A stretch of 38,948 bases of DNA from a virus. Positions within the stretch are counted from its first letter, which is position 1; every line of letters starts with the position of its first letter. Shown piece after piece: positions 32,557-38,948 of this stretch. The notes under the pieces are model-generated. The model was given only the letters and a program-made list of their open reading frames with translations. It searched no databases and had not been told where the DNA came from. The translations under genes and the position numbers were made by a program. The stretch spans positions 1-38,948 of the IMG/VR virus record IMGVR_UViG_3300042934_001358. One strand, written 5' to 3'.

Positions 32557-32775
32557 ATGCCCGCCCCTCTGACTCCCGAGCAAGCCCGTGCCCAGCTGGA
32601 TCGAGCGGGCATATCCATCGCTGAGTTCTGTCGCACTTACTCGCTGAACAAGAATTTGGTCAGCGACCTGCTGAATGGCCGCAAGAAGGGCCGTCGAGGG
32701 GAATCCCACCGCGCAGCCGTACTGCTCGGGATCAAGCAAGGCGAAATCCCTGCCACCACCGCGGCCCAACACTAG
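32557..32775 (+). CDS. Cro-like DNA-binding protein
   Basis: A 72-residue protein with a helix-turn-helix: ARAQLDRAGISIAEFCRTYS, then LNKNLVSDLLNGRKKGRRGE. It is the first gene of the rightward early operon, opposite the repressor, and likely acts like Cro or P2 Cox to favour lytic growth. The start codon sits immediately after the GAACAC repeats, so repressor binding would block it directly. Similar small proteins occur next to CII-like genes in Pseudomonas prophages. Confidence 0.8.
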   Translation: MPAPLTPEQARAQLDRAGISIAEFCRTYSLNKNLVSDLLNGRKKGRRGESHRAAVLLGIKQGEIPATTAAQH

Positions 32776-32804
32776 GGCCGCCTGGCCCAGGGAGAAACTG
32801 GAAG

Positions 32805-33287
32805 ATGAAACGCCCTGCCCTAGAAACCCGCCGCCAGGTCATCAGCGCCGTGATTTGCGCTTACCCGGGCGGTCGTGAATGCGCTGCCGCCCGCCTCGGC
32901 CTGCCGCTCAAGAAATTCGACAACCACGCCTACGAGACCGCCGGCTGCCGCCCGCTCAATGACCAGCAGATCCTGCTGCTGGAGCAGGAGACCGGTACCA
33001 CCCACCTGGTGGACTACCTCGCGGCTCAGTACGGCGGCTTCTTCGTGCGCCAGGCCGAGGTCGGCGATCTGGACAACCTAGACCTCTACGCCCGCTCGGT
33101 GAAGACCGCCGTCAAGCGCGGCCTGGTGGACCAGATCATCGGCCAGGCGCTCGAAGACGGCGTCATCGACGAGAAGGAAGTTGTCCAGATCCTCGGCGCC
33201 CACCGCCGGCACCTGGCAGCCCGCGAGGAAGAGGTCTGGGCGGTGATCAAGCTGCACGCGGCGAGAGGCGGCGGCCGCAAGCACTAG
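32805..33287 (+). CDS. Phage regulatory protein, CII/YmfL-like family
   Basis: A 160-residue DNA-binding regulator. The start KRPALETRRQVISAVICAYP and GGRECAAARLGLPLKKFDNH form a helix-turn-helix, and NDQQILLLEQETGTTHLVDY is the hallmark of the phage CII-like (YmfL) family. It is probably a transcription activator in the lysis-lysogeny decision. A GGGAGA site precedes the ATG. The C-terminal half is a charged helical region of likely oligomerisation function. About 100 bases of GC-rich spacer follow. Confidence 0.82.
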   Translation: MKRPALETRRQVISAVICAYPGGRECAAARLGLPLKKFDNHAYETAGCRPLNDQQILLLEQETGTTHLVDYLAAQYGGFFVRQAEVGDLDNLDLYARSVKTAVKRGLVDQIIGQALEDGVIDEKEVVQILGAHRRHLAAREEEVWAVIKLHAARGGGRKH

Positions 33288-33392
33288 CCACAAGACACAC
33301 CCTGAAAGCCTGCCAGGACGGCGGGCACGAAGTCGGCGCGGAGCGCCAGAACCCGGCTAGGCCGGAGCCGCCCCAGGCGGCAGGGAAGAGAA

Positions 33393-33746
33393 ATGGCGTT
33401 GTTCAAAAAACAGAAGAAGGGGCAGTTCTGGTGCTGCTTCTGCGGGGCACCCCTGGTCTGCCGGACCAGCTGGTTCGCCCACGTATTCCTGCGCCAGCAG
33501 GTATTCCAGTGTCACTTCGCGCCCTGCAGCGCGTCGTTCTACGCCCACACCGAGCTGACCCACCTGGCCAGCCCCAGCGGCCTGCCCAACGCGCCGGCCT
33601 GCGAGCTGCCGCCCAGCACCAGCCACCTCAACGCCATGGCGCAGAAGGTGTACGCCAGCAATCTCGCCATCCGCGAACAGCAGCTTGGTCTGCTCGACGA
33701 CCAGGAAGAAGCCCAGCAGCCCGCCAGAGAGGACATCGCATCGTGA
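33393..33746 (+). CDS. ogr: Late transcription activator, Ogr/Delta zinc-finger family
   Basis: A 117-residue protein with the Ogr/Delta zinc finger in its first 60 residues: CCFCGAPLVCRTSWFAHVFL and QVFQCHFAPCSASFYAHTEL, giving C-x2-C, the RTS motif and C-x4-C. In P2 Ogr binds TGT/ACA dyads near -55 and contacts RNA polymerase to turn on late genes. It should act at the three dyads before O, V and FI. In P2 ogr lies next to D; here it lies in the early operon, as in other Pseudomonas P2-like phages. The C-terminal 55 residues are longer than in P2 Ogr (72 residues in total). Confidence 0.88.
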   Translation: MALFKKQKKGQFWCCFCGAPLVCRTSWFAHVFLRQQVFQCHFAPCSASFYAHTELTHLASPSGLPNAPACELPPSTSHLNAMAQKVYASNLAIREQQLGLLDDQEEAQQPAREDIAS

Positions 33747-34099
33747 CTACCGCCAACCACCCCGCTGACTACCTCGACACTATGCAGGCCGCTGCCCTGA
33801 CCTACCTGCGCCGCCATGAGTGCGAGCACCTGGGACACAGCCAGGCCCTGCTCACCTGCGCCGCCGAACACCTGCAGCTGATGGGCGTGCCGCAACACAC
33901 CGCCGAGCGCCTGGTGGCCCGCGCCCATGACCAGCTCGAAGCTCTCAAGGGCCATCGCTTCCTAGACATCGACTCCAGTACCGGCGACGTCGTCGTCCTG
34001 GTCAACCCGGCCACCGGCCTGCGGTACCGGATCCCGGTCCAGGAGATCTTCGACGCCCTGATCGACGAAGACCCCGGCACCCAACGCACCACCCGCTAA
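33743..34099 (+). CDS. Hypothetical early protein
   Basis: A 118-residue acidic protein. GTG 33743 overlaps the ogr stop in a GTGA junction and reads VTTANHPADYLDTMQAAALT, then HECEHLGHSQALLTCAAEHL. The C-terminal half has GDVVVLVNPATGLRYRIPVQ. No domain recognised. The overlap implies co-translation with ogr. An ATG at 33782 is an alternative start. Early operon position suggests a role in regulation or replication, otherwise unknown. Confidence 0.7.
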   Translation: MTTANHPADYLDTMQAAALTYLRRHECEHLGHSQALLTCAAEHLQLMGVPQHTAERLVARAHDQLEALKGHRFLDIDSSTGDVVVLVNPATGLRYRIPVQEIFDALIDEDPGTQRTTR

Positions 34100-34173
34100 C
34101 CCCATGACTGCCTGATCCATGCCCGCCTTGCGTGGGTATGGGTGAACTGCGCCTTTTTGCCGCGAGAACCACC

Positions 34174-34413
34174 ATGCCGAACACCCTTCCCGTCCAGATC
34201 GAGCTGCCGCCGGCGGTCGCTGAAACCTTCGCCCGTTGGCTCCAGGGCCGCGCCGATTACACCATCAACCAGCACTGGAACGAGCCGCGCTATGTCCGCA
34301 TCGAGGACACCGACAAGCGCCGCGCCGCCATCCTCCGCCGCTTCCCCTCCATGCTCGCTGCCCACCAGACCGCTACCCAGATCCGCGCTCAGCTAGCCCA
34401 GGTGGAGTGCTGA
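34174..34413 (+). CDS. Hypothetical small protein upstream of the primase-helicase gene
   Basis: A 79-residue protein, MPNTLPVQIELPPAVAETFA at the start and IEDTDKRRAAILRRFPSMLA later. No domain recognised. It ends 2 bp before the replication gene, so it is probably co-translated. The 74 bases upstream hold an imperfect hairpin (CCATGCCC...GGGTATGG near 34117-34141) that could regulate its translation. Confidence 0.7.
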   Translation: MPNTLPVQIELPPAVAETFARWLQGRADYTINQHWNEPRYVRIEDTDKRRAAILRRFPSMLAAHQTATQIRAQLAQVEC

Positions 34414-34415
34414 GC

Positions 34416-37253
34416 ATGTACGCGATGGATCACCAGCTCCGCGCCGACGTGCTGCAGCGCCTCGAGGGCGACCTCGGCATGCGGCATATCGGCGGGACGA
34501 ACTACATGCGCAAGGGCGAGTGCCCGGCCTGCCACAAGCGCGAGCTGTTCACCGATCACCGCGCGCCCTGGGTGCTCAAGTGCGGCCGCGAATCGAAGTG
34601 CGGCCAGACCTGGCACGTCAAGGAGCTCTATAGCGATCTGTTTGAGGACTGGTCCGAGCGCTTCAAGCCCACCAACGACGCCCCGGCCGCCAGTGCTGAT
34701 GGCTACCTCCAGTTCGCCCGCGGCTTCGATCTGGGCCTGATCAAAGGCTGGTACAGCCAGGAGAACTATTGGGACCGCACCCAAAGCATCGGCTCGGCCA
34801 CCGTGCGCTTCGCGCTGGCCAAGGGCGGCTATTGGGAACGGCTGATCGATCGGCCCTCTCGCTTTGGCAAACAGAAGGCGCGCTTCCAGCCCGGTGCCAG
34901 CTACCGCGGCGTCTGGTGGTGCCCGCCGAGCCTGGATCTGCAGACGGTCCAGGAGCTCTGGATCGTCGAGGGCATCTTCGACGCCATCGCCCTGACCCAC
35001 CATGGCATCGCTGCCGTCTCGGCCATGAGCAGCAACGCCTACCCCGAGCAGTCCCTCAAGGACCTGGCCAGCGCGCGCCAGGGCAAGCTGCCGAAACTAA
35101 TCTGGGCCCTGGACAACGAACCCGGCGCCCATCGCTACATCCGCCGCTGGGCCCGCCAGGCCCGCGAACTGGGCTTCAAGTGCGAGGCCGCGCAGATCCC
35201 GCAACCGGGCAGCCGCAAGGTCGACTGGAACGATCTGCACCAGCGCTGGGCCTTCGAGCAGGACGACGCGAAACGCGAGGAACGCCGCGACCAGGACCTC
35301 AAGGAGGCGCGGTACCACGGCGCCCTGCTGCTGGCCGACACCGCCGCGGAGAAGGCGGTGCTGATGTACGAATGGCGCGAGCGCCACGAATTCCACTTCA
35401 CCTTCGAGAGCCGCCTCTACTGGTTCAAGCTCGACCTGGACAAGTACAACAAGGCCCTCACCCACATCGAGGAATCCGAGCGCGACGAAGACCGCGAGCT
35501 GACCACCAAGCAGCAGCGCGACAAGGCCATGCGCCTGGCCGGCAACGTGGTCGAGATCGCTAACTGCGCGCCCCAGGCGCTGTACTTCCAGCGCAACGAG
35601 GTCACTGACGAGTCCTGGTACTACTTCCGCGTGGAGTTTCCCCATGACGGCGCCCCGGTGAAGAACACCTTCACCGGCGCCCAGGTCGCCGCCGCCAGCG
35701 AATTCAAGAAGCGCCTGCTCAGCATGGCCGCCGGCGCCGTCTTCACCGGCAGCGGCACCCAGCTGGACAAGATCATGAAGGACCAGCTCTTCGGCCTGAA
35801 AACCGTAGAGACCATGGACTATGTCGGCTACAGCCGCGAGCACGGCTGCTATGTCTTCGGCGACCTGGCGGTGCGCGAGGGCCAGCTGCACCAGGTCAAC
35901 GACGAGGACTACTTCGACTTCGGCAAGCTGCGCCTCAAGACCCTGCAGAAGACCATCGGCCTCAAGCCCAACCCTGCTGCCGGCGACTACCGCAGCGACT
36001 GGCTGCCGCTGCTCTGGACCTGCTTCGGCGCCAACGGCCTCACCGCCCTCACCTTCTGGTTCGGCTCGCTGTTCGCCGAGCAGATCCGCGCCCGCTACCA
36101 GTCCTTCCCCTTCCTGGAAGCCACCGGCGAAGCCGGCGCCGGCAAGACCACGCTGCTCACCTTCCTCTGGAAGCTGTTCGGCCGGGCCGGCTACGAAGGC
36201 TTCGACCCGTCCAAGTCCTCCACCGCCGGACGCAGCCGCGCCATGGGCCAGGTCGCTGGCATGCCCATCGTGCTGATCGAGGGCGATCGCAACGATCCGG
36301 AGAAGGCCCACGCCAAGAGCTTCGACTGGGACGAACTGAAAGACTTCTTCGGCGGCGGCACTCTGCGCACCCGCGGCATGAAGACGGCGGGCAACGAGAC
36401 CTACGAGCCGCCCTTCCGCGGCACCATCGCCATCAGTCAGAACGCCCCGGTCAGCGCCTCCGAGGCCATCCTCACCCGGATCGTGAAGCTGCACTTCACC
36501 CGCCCTGTGCTGACCGACGAGAGCCGCGCCGCGGCCGACACCCTGAGCCGCATGGACGGCGAGGCCCTGAGCCACTTCCTGCTGCTGGCCACCCGCAAGG
36601 AATCCGAGGTCCTGGCCCGCTTCCACGAACTCTTCCCGCAATACGAGGCGAAGCTCCGCCGCCTGGGCGACACCTGCTTCTGCTGTGGCACCCGCCTGAG
36701 CGGCGACAGCCATCGCTGCAGCAGCTGCCAAAGCGACCTGGTCGGCCACCTGCGCATCGAGCGGATCGTGAAGAACCACGCCATGTTCCTCGCCCTGCTT
36801 GACTGCCTGGCCCTAGTGGTCGCCATCCCCGAGGACATGGTCCGCCAGACCCAGCGCACCATGGTCCGCATCGCCCTGGAACGCCAGGCGGCCATCAGCG
36901 CGGATAACCCGGTGGTGACCGAGTTCTGGCAGGTCTACGACTACCTGCAGTCGCTCAGCGAGCACCCGGTCGTCAACCACAGCAAGAACCCGGCTGAGGT
37001 GGCCATCAATCTCAACGAATTCATCGAGCGCGCCGCTGAGCACCGTCAGCGCCTGGCCGACATGAGCACCCTGCGCGAGCTGCTCAAGGATTCCCGCCAG
37101 TTCCGCTACCTCGACAACAAGGCCGTCGACAGCCGCATTCGCGAGCTGCAGCGCGCCGCCGCCCCTCTCGACAACCGGCCCAGCAAGGTTCGCTGCTGGG
37201 TCTTCAGCAACCCCCACTACCAACCTGCGGACAAGGCCAGCAGAAACCGCTGA
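34416..37253 (+). CDS. Replication protein: zinc-binding primase, Toprim, and P-loop helicase
   Basis: A 945-residue multidomain replication protein. An N-terminal zinc-binding primase-like region has Cys36, Cys39, Cys56 and Cys62. A Toprim domain has WIVEGIFDAIAL (Glu185) and IWALDNEPG (Asp233). The C-terminal half carries Walker A GEAGAGKTT (about 571-579) and a Walker B-like IVLIEGDRND, typical of phage superfamily 3-like or DnaB-unrelated helicases. A second zinc ribbon (CFCCGTRL, then CSSCQSDL) is at about 753-775. It replaces the HUH rolling-circle initiator gpA of P2, implying a different replication mode. The ATG at 34416 begins MYAMDHQLRADVLQ; a second ATG is three codons on. Confidence 0.85.
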   Translation: MYAMDHQLRADVLQRLEGDLGMRHIGGTNYMRKGECPACHKRELFTDHRAPWVLKCGRESKCGQTWHVKELYSDLFEDWSERFKPTNDAPAASADGYLQFARGFDLGLIKGWYSQENYWDRTQSIGSATVRFALAKGGYWERLIDRPSRFGKQKARFQPGASYRGVWWCPPSLDLQTVQELWIVEGIFDAIALTHHGIAAVSAMSSNAYPEQSLKDLASARQGKLPKLIWALDNEPGAHRYIRRWARQARELGFKCEAAQIPQPGSRKVDWNDLHQRWAFEQDDAKREERRDQDLKEARYHGALLLADTAAEKAVLMYEWRERHEFHFTFESRLYWFKLDLDKYNKALTHIEESERDEDRELTTKQQRDKAMRLAGNVVEIANCAPQALYFQRNEVTDESWYYFRVEFPHDGAPVKNTFTGAQVAAASEFKKRLLSMAAGAVFTGSGTQLDKIMKDQLFGLKTVETMDYVGYSREHGCYVFGDLAVREGQLHQVNDEDYFDFGKLRLKTLQKTIGLKPNPAAGDYRSDWLPLLWTCFGANGLTALTFWFGSLFAEQIRARYQSFPFLEATGEAGAGKTTLLTFLWKLFGRAGYEGFDPSKSSTAGRSRAMGQVAGMPIVLIEGDRNDPEKAHAKSFDWDELKDFFGGGTLRTRGMKTAGNETYEPPFRGTIAISQNAPVSASEAILTRIVKLHFTRPVLTDESRAAADTLSRMDGEALSHFLLLATRKESEVLARFHELFPQYEAKLRRLGDTCFCCGTRLSGDSHRCSSCQSDLVGHLRIERIVKNHAMFLALLDCLALVVAIPEDMVRQTQRTMVRIALERQAAISADNPVVTEFWQVYDYLQSLSEHPVVNHSKNPAEVAINLNEFIERAAEHRQRLADMSTLRELLKDSRQFRYLDNKAVDSRIRELQRAAAPLDNRPSKVRCWVFSNPHYQPADKASRNR

Positions 37254-37269
37254 CAGACAGAAACGAAAA

Positions 37270-37299
37270 GGCCCGGGAGAGCGGCAACTCCCCCAGGCC
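37270..37299 (+). other. Hairpin after the replication gene
   Basis: GGCC and GGGAG pair with CTCCC and GGCC around an 8-base loop, in the 71-bp gap between the primase-helicase and the next gene. It follows an AAACGAAAAG tract. Possible attenuator or mRNA stabiliser; no T-run follows on the plus strand. Confidence 0.45.
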
Positions 37300-37324
37300 C
37301 TGCCACCACCCCTGGAGACTCATC

Positions 37325-37567
37325 ATGCCAATGACTCAGAGCAGCAGCACTCACCAGCCTATCACGCTCCACCCGACCCTCGTCCGCCGCTGCAGGGCCA
37401 CCGCCCTACTCGGCGAGGCACTGATCCGCTACCAGGTCAGCAATGCCCTAGGCGATCGCATCCACCTGCTGGCCCTGGCCAGCATGGCCAACACGCTCGG
37501 CGCGCTCACGGACCAGGACGCCAGCGTCATCAACCAGACCCTGGACCGCACTGGAGGCGCCCATTGA
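37325..37567 (+). CDS. Hypothetical small protein
   Basis: An 80-residue, mostly helical protein: MPMTQSSSTHQPITLHPTLV, then RCRATALLGEALIRYQVSNA. No domain recognised. ATG 37325 has a GGAGA site 8 bases upstream, and its end overlaps the PrtN-like gene by four bases, supporting expression as a pair. Confidence 0.65.
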   Translation: MPMTQSSSTHQPITLHPTLVRRCRATALLGEALIRYQVSNALGDRIHLLALASMANTLGALTDQDASVINQTLDRTGGAH

Positions 37568-37833
37568 ACACGACGTTCCTACTCATGGCTCAGTACCAAG
37601 GCGCGGCGGTCATCCCGCTGGAGCGTCTTTGCGCTGACTACTTCAGCCACCTGACGCCCGCCAAGCTGCGCAGCAAGATCGTGGCCGGCGTCATCGACCT
37701 GCCGCTGGTGCGGATCGAGAACAGCCAGAAAGCCGCCCAGGGCGTGCACCTGACGGACTTGGCTCGTTACCTGGACGTGCAGCGTGAGCGGGCTGTCCGC
37801 GAGAACGACAAGCTGCATAACCGGGCACGCTAG
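37564..37833 (+). CDS. prtN: PrtN-family (pyocin activator) protein
   Basis: An 89-residue protein matching the PrtN family: MNTTFLLMAQYQGAAVIPLE, then CADYFSHLTPAKLRSKIVAG and SQKAAQGVHLTDLARYLDV. In P. aeruginosa PrtN activates pyocin genes; in P2-like prophages the homologue next to the integrase may act as an excision or induction factor. The start is a TTG (37564) overlapping the previous stop. Its stop lies in a CTAG palindrome shared with the integrase stop on the other strand. Confidence 0.85.
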   Translation: MNTTFLLMAQYQGAAVIPLERLCADYFSHLTPAKLRSKIVAGVIDLPLVRIENSQKAAQGVHLTDLARYLDVQRERAVRENDKLHNRAR

Positions 37834-38948
37834 CGCGGGACGCGTGCGCCGAGCACCACCGGCGCCGCGATGATCCTTTCCAGCCAGGGCCATCCCGCAT
37901 AGGGATCGCCCTGGCCTTTCAGGTGCGTATAGCGCCGCATCGAATTCCAGTCGCGATGGCCCGAGACGCTGGCCACGCGAGGAATGTCCCAGGCCATCTC
38001 GAACAGCCGGCTGACCCCGTCATGCCGCAGGTCGTGGAAGCGCAGATCCTGTAGGCCGAGGAACTGGCAGGCCTTCGTGAAGGAGGCCGAGATCGAGTCC
38101 CCGTTGTAAGGGAAGATCTCCTCGCACTCACGCGGCATCGACTGAACGATGGCCCAGGCCTCATCCGGTAGATGGCACCAGACGTGGTTGCCGATCTTCT
38201 GACCCGGGTTCTTCATGTCGCGCACCAGCACCGCCTGGCGGCGCTCGTCCAGGTCGTCCCACCGGATCCGCGTGATCTCCTCCTGGCGGCGGGTGGAGAA
38301 GATGGCGAAGGCGATCACCTTGGGCATGTTGATCGACGCCGGCCGGCGCCGCTGCATCTCGAAGAAGTACTCCAGCAGCAGGTCCAGCTCCTGGGGCTCG
38401 GGACGCCGATCACGCTCCTTGCTCTTGCTGATCATGCCCATTTTCTTGAGTACCCGCCGGGCATCGGCCATGGCATGCGGATCGATCTCATAGCCCCACG
38501 CCGGCCGCGCGATCGACAGTACGGCCGCCAAATGCGAAAGGTCATTGCCCACCGTCTGCGCCTGTACACCGCCACCTTCGGGGCCCATGCGCCACTGGCC
38601 ATATTCCACCAGACGCTGGCTGGTGAGTTCGCGGTCCTCCAGGTCACCGAGCCACGTCTCGCCAATCGCTTTTAACGTAGCCTCCTTGGTCCGGCCGAGC
38701 GTGGTACCGAACTGTTCCACGTAGCGGGCGATCATCTGCTGGACAGTCGATCCCTTCCGCTTGGCACGCTCCAGAGCCCCTGGCTGGGCGAGCTCAGTTT
38801 CTCGCTTTTTCAGCCAGGCCTGCGCGGTCTGCTTCCGGTCGAAAGTCTGGCTTTCCTGATAGACTCGAACTCCATCCCGCATGATGCGGAGTTGGGCCGT
38901 ATAGCCCGTGCTGCCATCCTTCCGGCGGCGTGACGTTATCGTCCCCAT
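37830..38948 (-). CDS. int: Tyrosine-type site-specific integrase
   Basis: Phage integrase of 372 residues for integration and excision. The N-terminus MGTITSRRRKDGSTGYTAQL is the arm-binding domain start, followed by a core-binding domain (about 65-165). The catalytic residues are visible: Arg221 in STRRQEEITR, His305 and Arg308 in FHDLRHDG, His331 in VSGHRDW and Tyr340 in MRRYTHL. Its ATG is the last three bases of the window; the N-terminus looks complete for the family. It converges on prtN with a four-base overlap. The attachment site is not seen in the window. Confidence 0.96.
   Translation of the reverse strand: MGTITSRRRKDGSTGYTAQLRIMRDGVRVYQESQTFDRKQTAQAWLKKRETELAQPGALERAKRKGSTVQQMIARYVEQFGTTLGRTKEATLKAIGETWLGDLEDRELTSQRLVEYGQWRMGPEGGGVQAQTVGNDLSHLAAVLSIARPAWGYEIDPHAMADARRVLKKMGMISKSKERDRRPEPQELDLLLEYFFEMQRRRPASINMPKVIAFAIFSTRRQEEITRIRWDDLDERRQAVLVRDMKNPGQKIGNHVWCHLPDEAWAIVQSMPRECEEIFPYNGDSISASFTKACQFLGLQDLRFHDLRHDGVSRLFEMAWDIPRVASVSGHRDWNSMRRYTHLKGQGDPYAGWPWLERIIAAPVVLGARVPR

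Noticed and set aside
32518-32772. A minus-strand frame overlapping the Cro-like gene
   Set aside because: Antisense to a well-supported HTH gene and crosses the early promoter region.
35097-36779. A 560-codon open frame antisense to the primase-helicase
   Set aside because: Shadow of a strongly coding plus-strand gene; composition is low complexity (Gly, Ala, Val, Gln) and no motif is seen.
1-38948. CRISPR arrays, tRNA genes and retron-like elements
   Set aside because: Looked for by eye along the window; no spaced repeats, cloverleaf patterns or reverse transcriptase motifs were found.

Overview
The window holds nearly all of a P2-like temperate myophage integrated in a high-GC bacterium, almost certainly a Pseudomonas. 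The evidence is the P2 order of late genes, a PrtN-type protein next to the integrase, Pseudomonas-type chemoreceptor and UmuDC remnants, and strong GC-rich codon bias. No rRNA, tRNA, CRISPR array or transposase was seen. Neither attachment site could be recognised; the integrase starts at the last base of the window, so the right end probably lies just outside.

Layout. Positions 1-2801 (minus strand) carry the portal (Q) and terminase (P). Positions 2956-9217 carry head genes O, N, M, L, X, the lysis cassette (holin, muramidase, a small unknown, Rz/Rz1 spanins) and tail completion genes R and S. An AT-rich minus-strand moron (9222-9824) separates S from the baseplate and fibre genes V, W, J, I, H, G (9981-15365). 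Sheath, tube, E/E' (with a T TTT TTG frameshift site), tape measure, U and D follow (15478-22325). A 19-bp dyad of form TGTA-N11-TACA lies before O, V and FI, exactly where P2 has its Ogr-dependent late promoters. An Ogr/Delta zinc-finger gene (33393-33746) supplies the likely activator.

From 22326 to 31470 there is a composite cargo region between gene D and the immunity genes. It contains a receiver-domain gene with a C-terminal frameshift, a small unknown gene, a full chemoreceptor, a broken immunity-protein-like gene and an intact, AT-rich three-gene operon. Interleaved are two extra 3' fragments of gene D and pieces of a minus-strand umuDC operon: umuC 3' ends at about 23.3 kb and 25.7-26.2 kb, and a umuD 5' end at about 31.0 kb still next to a LexA-type box. 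The simplest reading is that the ancestor had D converging on a umuDC operon, and that this interval has repeatedly received cargo by recombination with related prophages, leaving D and umuC scars.

The three-gene operon (26970-30790) encodes an N6-adenine methyltransferase with a target-recognition-like C-terminus, an ORC/Cdc6-like AAA ATPase with a zinc ribbon and a helix-hairpin-helix-like tail, and a protein with a HEPN-type R-x4-H motif. It is bracketed by inverted ~60-bp repeats. It is the best candidate here for an undescribed anti-phage system.

Positions 31506-38948 hold the control and replication end: a predicted secreted protein, the minus-strand repressor, a Cro-like gene preceded by three GAACAC repeats at a 10-bp period, a CII-like regulator, Ogr, small unknowns, a large primase-helicase in place of the P2 HUH replication initiator, prtN, and the convergent integrase.
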